From Byssochlamys sp. IMV 00236 (lineage: Eukaryota; Ascomycota; Eurotiomycetes; Eurotiales; Thermoascaceae), in the NCBI GenBank assembly GCA_001931875.2, contig MSJH02000005.1:1-19473 (forward strand): 19,473 nt of DNA, in the 5' to 3' direction. The notes beneath the pieces were generated by a model. It had not been told where the DNA came from, did not search any database, and saw nothing but the letters and a program-made list of their open reading frames with translations. This document shows, one piece after another, positions 1 to 8,458 of this stretch (its first letter is position 1; each line of letters opens with the position of its first letter). The position numbers and the translations under genes are program-made.

Positions 1-50
1 TCTCTCTCTCTCTCTCTCTCTTTCTCTCTTTTTTCTCTTTTTTCTCTTGT
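1..50. repeat. CT/GA microsatellite at window edge
   Basis: The first 21 bases are almost pure CT, followed by T-rich CTTTT blocks. On the coding (minus) strand of the TM9SF gene this is a GA-rich tract inside its second intron. It codes for nothing. Confidence 0.8.
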
Positions 51-392
51 TTCAATACTTTTAAATTGCGTCGGAATGCCTGAATTAACCAAATCCATTC
101 CAAGAAGGGCTTCTCCCAAAGTTTCATGGTGATGTTCTACGCTGTGTGGTCCTTGACAAAAGGGTAACTGAAAGTAAGGGTATGTCTCTTGTCTGTTGTG
201 TAAAGGTCCAACGGTGTTCATCCAAACAATAACTTCTTCACCTTCTTTATACTAAACAAACGTGTAAAGTGTCTCTCTTTTTCTTATTATTGTGTGTGTA
301 TTTCTTACCACATGGTTATGTTCATCCGCTAGTGAAGTCTTTAAAAGGGCTAAAGTAAGAATAGTAAATACTATTCTACTCCACGAAAACAT
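1..392 (-). CDS. TM9SF/EMP70-family nonaspanin, 5' part only (runs off the left edge)
   Basis: Nonaspanins are nine-span membrane proteins of Golgi and endosomes that help sort and deliver membrane proteins. Two exons are visible on the minus strand: 392-309 (28 codons) and 251-59 (64 codons plus 1 nt). They are separated by a 57-nt intron (308-252, GTAAGA...TTTAG). Exon 1 starts [20 protein letters not shown], a hydrophobic signal peptide with likely cleavage after Ala22, just before DEHNHV. Exon 2 carries the family signature in the lumenal domain: [20 protein letters not shown], then YFQLPFC and [11 protein letters not shown]. This order matches TM9SF1/TM9SF3-type proteins. The next intron starts at 58 (GTATTG), and its GA-rich sequence reaches the window edge, so all membrane segments lie outside. 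The ATG choice rests on the signal peptide; a longer open frame upstream lacks any signature. The family call is firm, the exact paralogue is not. Confidence 0.88.
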
Positions 393-652
393 TATAGATA
401 ACACGTAGCTAAAAAGGGGGAAGGAAATAAGAGAAAAGGGAGAAAGAGGAAAAAGACAGAAATTGAATTTAATTCGTCCAAAAAAAGAGCCAGAATTCAC
501 TATTTGGCAAATACCCAAATTGTACTTTAAGCAAAGACCGTATAAAAGAATGACACGTATCTTCTTTGTCTTGAAGCAATGAGTTAACTCGAGAAATCGT
601 TATAGAAATAATAGTCATCTTTATTTATTAGATCATCTTATACACACACACT

Positions 653-1801
653 TTAAGCATCATCAAGAACTCCTTTGAGTCTATTGCTTGATCTCGTAGG
701 TTTTTTTGCCAATCGATCAGGCGATGATGATCTAGAAGAAGACTCTGGAAGATATTCATCAAAGTCTTGTTCTGTATAAATATCATCATAATTGTAATTC
801 ACTCGTTCTCTCTTTCTCGTATATGATCGCGTCGTCACTGGTTCAACCGGATTCAGTTTCTTCCATTTTTCTCGTTCCAGTTTAGCCTTTCGCTTCTCTT
901 GCTTTTCTATTAGCGGATACACATGCTCGTCAACATACTTGGATAATGCTTTTTCTGCTCGATGTGTGGTTGATAATGTACTTATCCATGCTTCCATTGT
1001 CTCACGATCCTTACATACTGATCTGGTCAATATTTCATCAACTTCATCATCATATTTACCTAGTATCCATTCCTTCTTTTTGTTTTTTACTTTCCAAATA
1101 TAAGGTGAGTCACCAAACTGCCAATAGGTACTTTTCTCTTTGTCTATGCCAATAGGACGAACCTCAATCGGATTATGCTGACTCCTCTTTGCGCTATAAT
1201 AGTCTATGATCAATCTAACTGCTTGACTATCCTGTAGTTGCCATTCGACCATAGAGTATAAGATGAGTAACTATAATTGATATTTTAAATGTCTTCCTTC
1301 TTTATATATGCCTACAAATATATATATATATATATATACTTTTAAATCCGCAGATAACATATTAAACTTTTGATTTGACAAAGGATTCTTTTCCAATTCT
1401 ATATCCATTGTTTTTATCTTTTCAGTGACAACATCTTGAAGTGATTTGGTATATGATCTATAAAAATATGAGATACTTGTTTATACAAGTTGTCTAACTT
1501 GTATCTTACTCTACGGGGTTTTTTCTATTAAATATGTTTCCAAGACAAGAGCAGATGATGTTATGTACAAGTTGGCTGTCTTCCTTTTGAAGTTCTACTT
1601 CTAATTGCTAATAAAAAAACTAATTACTATGCCATCCCTTGAGGACTATTTATCCTTTTTATAGAATACATCAGGTGTAAAATCCGGTAGTTTAAAGAGT
1701 GAAGGCGCTATTGATTGCTGAGAGTTAAAGGTAGTTGCAAAAGCATAGATGAAAGCAATCCTCCACTGTTGGCATGGTGACTCTCCAAATGGTTGTTGCA
1801 T
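653..1801 (-). CDS. DDT-domain chromatin-remodelling subunit, CECR2-like (321 aa)
   Basis: Four exons on the minus strand: 1801-1670, 1607-1510, 1457-1340 and 1270-653, joined by introns of 62, 52 and 69 nt with GT-AG ends and matching phases. The protein has a DDT-type helical region from about residue 13 (WRIAFIYAFATTF, then KLPDFTPDQLEVEL, then the SQLVHNIICSCLGNIFNR helix). Next come EKNPL, LLILYSMVEWQLQDS and a WHIM-like strand, RPIGIDKEKSTYW. The order fits the DDT/WHIM region of CECR2 and RSF1, which are non-catalytic partners of ISWI ATPases in nucleosome remodelling. The tail is basic and serine-rich (TRSYTRKRERVNYNYDD, SSSRSSSPDR), as expected of a nuclear protein. No bromodomain or PHD is present, so it is much shorter than vertebrate CECR2. 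The start at 1801 is supported by an in-frame stop just upstream and by the domain beginning close to it. The third intron carries a TA repeat. The family assignment is from remembered motifs; the exact orthologue is uncertain. Confidence 0.8.
1317..1338. repeat. (TA)n microsatellite inside an intron
   Basis: About ten TA units lie next to the donor site of the third intron of the DDT-domain gene (intron 1339-1271 on the minus strand). Length variation here would change the spacing inside the intron but not the protein. Confidence 0.85.
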
Positions 1802-2009
1802 TTTAAAGAAATAAAAAATAACACTTTAAAAAACAAAAGCATTAAATCGCGATCAAAAGTGACGGTTCATTTCGACTTTGTTTGCATAAAATTGACCCAA
1901 TAGCAACTGGATAGCATTGAGTCAACAAAGATCATGTTAGATGTATAAGTAAAAGTACAAAAGTATTTCCAAAACTAGCTACGAACCAAATTAGTAGAAA
2001 AATAAGACA

Positions 2010-2274
2010 CGTATGCATCTACGTTCAGGTCCTGGGGTTAAAGCAGCAGAAGGAGACTCACAAAAACTTGGACCAAGAAAAGAACTATTTGGACAAGGCC
2101 CAAGAATAGAAGGTTGAAAGCTTAATCCTTGTTGGTTATGCAAAAAGTCCTCCAAGCAGAACGACGGCAGTGATAATCGCACAAATTACTTTGCACGAAT
2201 GATAGACGAGTTATTCAAACAGTTGAAGACATTCTCTACAAGGCGTTCATTGCCGAAGAGCTCGCCCTGTAGAC
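2010..2274 (+). pseudogene. Possible decayed coding fragment, frames broken
   Basis: Three neighbouring stretches read as protein-like sequence, each in a different plus frame and each ended by a stop. First comes MHLRSGPGVKAAEGD... to IEG. Then a piece containing GYAKSPPSRTTAVIIAQITL. Then DRRVIQTVEDILYKAFIAEE. No splice sites join them cleanly. I do not recognise a family. A minus-strand ORF of 63 codons (1991-2182) covers part of the same DNA and is an alternative reading. This may be a dead gene or an old mobile-element piece, or chance in a GC-richer patch; confidence is low. Confidence 0.25.
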
Positions 2275-2286
2275 TATCTGTTGGTT

Positions 2287-2311
2287 AATATATATATATA
2301 TATATATATAT
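2287..2311. repeat. (TA)n microsatellite
   Basis: An uninterrupted run of about twelve TA units in intergenic DNA, just downstream of the possible decayed coding fragment. Confidence 0.85.
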
Positions 2312-2641
2312 TCTTGATTTACTAGTGTTACTATCGTTGTTCAAGCAAATATAAAGTGAAGTATTCCTGTTTTATCTTTTTATTGAGAGTAATGGAGAAG
2401 ATGAATAGTAAAAATAAAATTATGAACAAGGCACAGGCAATTAAACCAATCGTAAAGATCAGTATTACACATGACTAAGCACGTCAGGCTAGACTATCAC
2501 GCCTGGAAACCGTTCATACCTCCTGTATTCATGTTACAATTATCAAATTTGTAGAAGGATGGTTCTTGTTGTAGATAAGGTTATCCCAATTCAAAGCAAT
2601 GTAGCTTAATAAAACCAATGACATTAAACCTTAAAGGTGAA

Positions 2642-2707
2642 GTATCACTGCACTTGGTGGTAACTGAGGTTTCGGTTACCGCCTTAGGGGGGGACCAGAG
2701 CTGATAC
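2642..2707 (+). promoter_or_regulatory. Nested inverted repeat upstream of MSS51
   Basis: An inner stem of nine pairs joins GGTGGTAAC (2656-2664) to GTTACCGCC (2675-2683); eight pairs are Watson-Crick and one is G-U. The loop is 10 nt. An outer pair GTATCA (2642-2647) and TGATAC (2702-2707) encloses it. The element ends 88 nt before the MSS51 ATG, so it could lie in the promoter or the 5' leader. The inner arm also reads CGG-TTA-CCG, the spacing of a Zn2Cys6 factor site. Function is unknown; I see only the symmetry. Confidence 0.4.
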
Positions 2708-2795
2708 CTGTCACTTTGTGACCTCTATTTTAAACTTGGACCCTGCCAAGTTTTTTTTTTGTCATTTTTTGCGTTTTTGTTATAAACTTGTTAGA

Positions 2796-4224
2796 ATGAA
2801 TAGAACATTAATAACAGCTTCACGACGACTGTTATTACGCAGTGTAGTTCGCCAATCATCAGTTTCTAGACATGTCATTACACGATCCTTGACACAAACT
2901 GCTGTTCGACCTATCTTCAAGGGTATCTTTCGCAGCTCCTCAGCTCAGGACACAGACAACAAGCGTCAGGTCATTTTAGATCAAGACCATTTGTTTCACA
3001 TTCTATCGAAATCACCTATAGCAGAAATGAGAGACAGAGCTGCCATCATTAACAAATATGGTACCTGTCCTGTCTGTGACAACCAGGAGGCACCTAAACA
3101 AAAGCCAACGTACGATTGTCCCGAGTGTGGATATCCTACACATTGCTGCGAAGATCATTATCACCAAGGAAAAGAGGCACACAAGGAAATATGTTCTGTT
3201 TTACGAGAGATTAATGAAGACGATCATGACTTACGTTCGGGAAGGCCTATGCGGGAATTTGAATTTCCTAGTAAGGACTCTTTATAAAAGATCGAACAAA
3301 CAAACCAATTGACACATAATTACATAGGTGCTCAGGGGTTTGATGAAACGGTCAATATGGCAAACTGGGATATGTTCTTTTATACCCGTAGTTTCCCATC
3401 CATGGACTCTGATAGATCAATGCGTCATGTATCAAAACTGTTGACATATCCCATATCCATTGCTGCCGTTTTGCATGAATCAAGTCCATACAAATACGGA
3501 GATCAGATTACAGCAGAAGGCATGCGATCAATAGCAGGTAATACGAATACATGTCTATATGTATAATGTCTGACATAAAATGATAGCCCTTAGAACCATT
3601 TTGTATCCTAAAAACCGACTTGTCAACGATGCTCAAGCTCAAGTTCGTACAGAGACAATCAACATTTACCTTTTAGGAGCTCGTGCGGAGGCAACCTTAC
3701 CATCTCACATCTGGCTACAACTTGCCTACCTGTTTCCATCAACGCCTTTCCACATTCATTTTATTGGACCCGACGCCTTAGCCCCTAACCAAGAACCTCA
3801 CATGAAGTCAGTGAATGAACGCCTTTTCTTTACGTTCGATAACGCCATGTATCACGACTATCATGAAAAAATCGAGAAATTTGATCCTTATACCGATTTC
3901 TTCTTTTTGTTCTCTCCTGGTATTGGCCATCACAGTGCACGTGAAGGTTGGAAACCATCGATTCAGAAAGCACTTGAGACCAAGTGTGCCATGTTCATCA
4001 CGGGCTATGATGAGGCAGATATGATGAATGATGTGACAGCTGTCGAACAGGATTATCAAGGTGAATTCGATTGGGTCTTGAAGCCAACAGTGAATGAGTA
4101 TAGAAGCTTAAAGAGAGACGTCAATTTGATGGACCTTCGACAAACCATTTTTGCAAATTATGGTATTTGGGGTATTCGTGGTAAACGATATGATGTAACT
4201 CATAACCCTGAAGAGAATGAATAA
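2796..4224 (+). CDS. MSS51: Mss51 homologue, mitochondrial COX1 expression factor (440 aa)
   Basis: Three exons, 2796-3270, 3328-3537 and 3587-4224, with introns of 57 and 49 nt. In yeast, Mss51 activates translation of mitochondrial COX1 mRNA and binds newly made Cox1, linking synthesis to cytochrome oxidase assembly. The N-terminus (MNRTLITASRRLLLRSVVRQ) is rich in Arg and Ser and lacks acids, as in a matrix-targeting presequence. A MYND-like zinc finger follows: CPVC (91-94), CPEC (108-111), HCCEDH (116-121) and HKEIC (129-133). The two CPX triplets sit in this finger, and in yeast such motifs are tied to heme sensing. Strong family blocks follow: EDDHDLRSGR, FPSMDSDRSMRHVSKLLTYP and a long C-terminal domain with FHIHFIGPD. 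The splice phases restore the known order exactly (FPS-AQGFDETVN; RSIA-ALRTILYP). An in-frame upstream Met at 2718 was not used because it would put T-tract-encoded Phe residues before the presequence. Three AATAAA signals overlap or follow the stop (4223-4246). Confidence 0.92.
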
Positions 4225-4754
4225 TAAAATAATAAACAACAATAAAAAATACCCTTACAACCTTCTCCTATTCTCTTCTTTTGTTACTGCTTTTGTGTGT
4301 TTATTCTTGCCAAGAGAGGGGGGAAAAGATTTAGAACGATAAGAACCAAAAAGACAAGATAATTCTTGATGAACCTTTCTTTATATATTCTAAATCCAAG
4401 CTTGCCACTTGTTTTTCTTTTTTTTTTTGCCACTTGGTTTACAAACTAAACTTGTTTTCTTTCTAAACCAAACATTCTTTTTTTTCTTTTGCTTCTCCTT
4501 TTTTTCCTCCTTTTTTTTTTATTTGAAAAGGGCTTCAGCGCATCTTGAATATAAACTTTCGATATGTAGCACACGCTCTCACGTACAGAGAGCAAGTTTT
4601 TTTTTTTTCCCTTTTTCTATCTGTTCCTTTCTCTCTCTCTCTTTCTCTCTCTTTCTTTTTGACGTCTCTTTCTCTCTTTTCTTTTTGTGTCTCTCATTCT
4701 CCCTTCCCTTTTGTATACTCCCTTTCTTTCTTTTTTATATTTATTCTCTCCCCG
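4225..4754. other. Intergenic region with long pyrimidine-rich leader
   Basis: The first 30 bases hold repeated AATAAA for MSS51 transcript ends. From about 4405 to 4750 the plus strand is mostly T and C, with poly-T runs and a CTCTCTCT block at 4629-4650, right up to the ATG of the RasGEF gene. The open frames across it are low-complexity Phe/Ser/Leu and not real proteins. Probably core promoter and 5' leader. Confidence 0.7.
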
Positions 4755-7700
4755 ATGAACACTAAGGATATTATTTGTCAAGTTCGAGCTTTATATCCCT
4801 ATGAACCCAAAGATCCCTCTGCATTGTCATTCAAGGCTAATGCCATCATTGATGTCTTTGCACAACTGGAATCAGGCTGGTGGGACGGTTGGTAAGTGAA
4901 GCAAGTACAAGCTTTATAATTTAATCATTTTTAATAAGCGAGTTAGTTGTGAAGGTAGAAGAGGATGGTTTCCTAGCAACTATGTAGAAATCCTCAAGCA
5001 AGCGGTACTCTATACTATTCAGTAACAGTCAATCATGACATACTGATTTTTTTTTTTCCGTTTTATAGCCAACAGGCAGACGTATCTTGACGGATCAACA
5101 TATAAAAGAGCAACTTCGTCTTAGTTTACATGCATCTGATATGATATTGAACAAATCTAATGCACCAGCCAGTAGTAGCAGTAGTCATAGCAACAATCAG
5201 TCAGAGTGGATCCTGCAAACGACTGAAGACGGATCTGAGCAGTATTACTATAATATTCGAACGCACGAAATGAGGCATTCGATTCCTCCTGAAGGATATG
5301 TCACAACAGAAGAAGAGGATGATCTTATACCACCTGCACGTCCGGTACGTGCGGCGAATCGTATGGAAGGATCAAGCCAGTTGTTGGACGATATCTATGA
5401 TAAGGTAAGAAAAAAAAAGGAGGTAATATAGAAATTGTGGTTCCTTAATGATATGGTTATTAGTTACCGCCTGGTTGGATGCGCAAGATAACACCGCAGG
5501 GAAGATACTATTACTGTAATCCGGAAACAGAAGAAACAACATGGGAACTGGAAAACATTGATCCAGATACTGGCATGCTAGTAAATAAAAAAAAAAGGGG
5601 GGAGAAAGAGAGAGAGAGAGAGTATTAAACCTTTTAACTAGATCCCTTCTCAACCCAACTCACCACCATCATCACCTTCAGAGATATCATTTGATTTAAA
5701 GGATACACCCATCACTTGGTCCACACTCTCAGCCACAATAGCACATGCCATCCATAATTTAAAAGAATGCATACGAGCAGGCAAGACGACGTACATTCAA
5801 CAGGAATCAGCACAGGTCGTCCAACGCATCCGACTACTTCTTTACGTCTCCAACTGTCTCGACAAGGAAAGTTCAGTTCATTTGAAATCGAACAAGCAGC
5901 TTCGTGCCGTCCATCGAAATTTACTTGCATCTGTGGCAAAATTGATCTTGTCCGCCAAGATGACATCGTCTGCCTGGCCGAGTCCTGAAACGCTTGGTAA
6001 ATTGATGAGCGAAGCAGAAGAAATCCTTATGTCCGTTCGCCACTTTATGACCTGGGCTCAGGACATGCGTATCGAGCTCAAGGAAAAGGCGGGCCCCACC
6101 TTGGCCATTGACCGACCGCTTTGGAAGAATCCGATCCAGGTCAACTCACAGCACTACCACCGTGCCATGCTGAGCGGACAGCCTGACGCAGTGACAGCGA
6201 TCATGGTCTTGGCTGATAACGTCCGAGGCGCTATTAGCTCGTTTATGGAAAGTATCAGGGATGCCTATAGCCACATTCACAATGATCAAGATATCAAGAG
6301 CATACTAAGGAAACTGAAAGCGAATGCGCCGCTCCTCGTAGCCCAGTTTCGAAATCTGAGCAATACGACCAGTCAGTTCATGAATACGGTTGAACAAGTC
6401 CACGAGGACGATAACTTGAAATCAGTGGCTATCATGAAAGCCAAACACCCAATCTATGCTGCTATGGGCTCCCTCTTTGTCGTCACACAGCAAATCACAA
6501 ACAGTGGGATGAACATTGTCGAGGCAGAGGCAGCTTACGAGCGTATCAACGAAGCAGTTCAGGCCATCGAAAACAGTATTGAGAATGCAGTGGATTACTC
6601 ACAGATGGATGAAGAAGAAATTGCAGAAGAAGTCAAGACTGAGGATGAAGAGGTAAAGGAAGAAGAGCAGCAAGAACAGCCCAAGGCATCGTCGTCAAGT
6701 AACCCATCACCTGTAAAGGATGTCAAAATTGCAAAGTTCTTTGGTGAAGATCCTCCTCCTCCTCCTCCTAGAAATCCTTCACCGACGACACCCTCCTCGC
6801 CTAGTGCAGGAGCGCCCGCTACAAACACACAGGGTGAGGTGCCTTGGTTCCTCGCAGCAGATATCGATCCCAATGAAATTACGCTTAATGTCGAAGGTCA
6901 AGTCAAGGGTGGTACATTGCATGGACTGGTCAAACGATTGACTCAGCATGATCAATTCGGTAATGTATACACACGCATATATGCCAAGATGAATACTAAT
7001 TGTTTTACTTAGATGCTAAATTTAACACAACGTTCTTATTGACTTATCGCTCGTTCTGTTCGACGGAGGAACTATTCAATGAACTTTTCCAAAGGTACCA
7101 GCTTCAACCACCTGAAGAATTGACAGCAGAAGAAAGAGAACAATGGAGCGAAAGAAAGTTGAAGCTTATTCGTTTAAGGTACTTACAGGAGACTGTTGTT
7201 GCATTAAGATACTAATATGATGTATAGAGTATTCAATGTGATAAAGTCGTGGCTCGAGACATACTATAACGAAGAAGAAGACCGGCCGATATTACTTGAG
7301 CTGAGTCAATTCACAGACCATGTGATCTCTCATTCAATGAAGTTTGGTGCTGAACAACTCACCAGATTGATTAAGAAACGTATGCTCGCAGAAGAATCCG
7401 GTCAGATTCGCAAGATGAAACTAAACGTGCGTCAAACAGAGATGCCTCCATCCATTCTTCCAAAGAATATGAAACGCATTAAATTACTAGAGTTGGATCC
7501 TCATGAACTGGCACGACAGATGACGATTATGGATTTCCGGTTATATAACCGTATCAAGCCAGTCGAATGTCTCGACAAGAACTGGGGGAAGCCCGACACA
7601 GAAGAGGGCACACATATTGCTGCCAACGTCAAGGCATCGATTGAACACTCAAATCAGGTCACTGCCTGGGTGACAGACTCTATTTTGAGCAAAGAAGAAG

Positions 7701-8316
7701 TGAAGAAACGAGCGGCTGTGTTGAAACACTGGATTGCTGTGGCGGATCGATGTCGTATACTCAATAATTTTAATACCTGCATGGCCATCCTGTCTGCATT
7801 TGACAATGGCTCTATTGGTCGACTCAAGCGTACGTGGGAACTCATCAATGGACGATCCATGCAAATTCTTCAAAACATTCGTCGTTTGATGGGGGCTAAC
7901 CGTAACTTTAGCAATTACCGAGAGATCATTCATCGGGTCATCCCCCCTTGTATACCTTTCTTGGGTATTTATCTGCAGGATTTGACGTTTATTGAAGATG
8001 GAAATTCAAACTTTTTGAAAAAGTCTAATAACTTCATTAATTTTGCTAAACGTATGAAGACAGCTGAGGTCATTCAGGATTTACAGCAGTATCAGTCAAT
8101 ACATTATATGTTGAATGCAGTGCCAGATATACAAGAATTCATAAAAACACACTTACAGTCAAGTCGTGATGAAGAAGAGTTGTATAACCTTAGTTTGAAA
8201 CTTGAACCAAGGTAAAATAATAATAATAATAATAATGAATTATGCTATAACCCTGTTATCATAGGGAACAAGGTGAAGATACGATTGCAAGAAGATTAAA
8301 GGAGTCAGGATTATAA
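4755..8316 (+). CDS. Cdc25-type Ras guanine nucleotide exchange factor with SH3 and WW modules (1055 aa)
   Basis: Eight exons: 4755-4891, 4947-5004, 5069-5404, 5464-5580, 5642-6959, 7013-7178, 7228-8211 and 8265-8316. All joins are GT-AG, introns are 49-64 nt, and the total length is a whole number of codons. The protein should load GTP onto Ras at the plasma membrane, the entry to fungal cAMP and growth signalling. Order: SH3 (about 5-62; ALYPYEP, GWWDG, GWFPSNYVE, split by intron 1); WW-like module 1 (110-140; Trp112, YYYN, but His135 where the second Trp should be); WW 2 (178-207; LPPGW...YYYCNPETEETTW); a helical middle; acidic stretch; a six-proline run near 587; RasGEF_N from about 617 (TLHGLVKRLT, FNTTFLLTYRSF, VFNVIKSWLE); catalytic domain about 795-1030 (LELDPHELARQMT, FNTCMAILSAF, PFLGIYLQDLTFIEDGN). 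The end (ARRLKESGL) lies in a small last exon. The closest architecture I know is the yeast Cdc25/Sdc25 group; WW modules here are unusual to me. Confidence 0.93.
8217..8236. repeat. (TAA)n microsatellite in an intron
   Basis: Six or seven TAA units sit directly after the donor of the last RasGEF intron (8212-8264). Read without splicing, they give stop codons at once. Confidence 0.8.
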
Positions 8317-8458
8317 GCAAGTAGTGCGTGTGAAGTAATAAAAAGAGTCAGTATATGCGTGTGTGAGTGTGTGAGAGAAATTAAATAAAAAAGAGGGGAC
8401 TTTTTTTTTTTTTCCTTCTTTTTCTTTCTCTTTGTTTTTTTTTTTTATAAATCCAAGA
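8317..8458. other. Short intergenic spacer with T-rich leader
   Basis: Only 142 nt separate the RasGEF stop from the velvet start, and both genes run the same way. The second half (8401-8446) is almost pure T and C, like the leaders of neighbouring genes. A terminator for one transcript and a promoter for the next must be packed here. Confidence 0.6.

Larger units (their letters stand above)
1802..2795. other. Intergenic region between divergent genes
   Basis: This separates the minus-strand DDT gene from the plus-strand MSS51 gene and should hold both promoters. It contains a protein-like stretch in broken frames (about 2010-2274), a (TA)n repeat (2287-2311), a strong hairpin (2642-2707) and a T tract (about 2750-2780) just before the MSS51 start. 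The rest shows no coding or RNA-gene signal that I can support. Confidence 0.7.

Noticed and set aside
1991..2182. 63-codon minus-strand ORF as a gene
   Set aside because: No recognisable domain, no supporting splice partners, and plus-strand frames over the same DNA look at least as protein-like.
2718..2795. Upstream Met for MSS51
   Set aside because: It adds Phe-rich residues from a T tract before a normal mitochondrial presequence that begins at 2796.
4545..4754. Upstream in-frame Met extending the RasGEF protein by 70 residues
   Set aside because: The extension is only Phe, Leu and Ser coded by the pyrimidine leader. The SH3 domain begins right after the ATG at 4755, which is the sensible start.
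4409..4765. 118-codon plus-strand ORF
   Set aside because: Translation of T/C tracts; low complexity with no domain.
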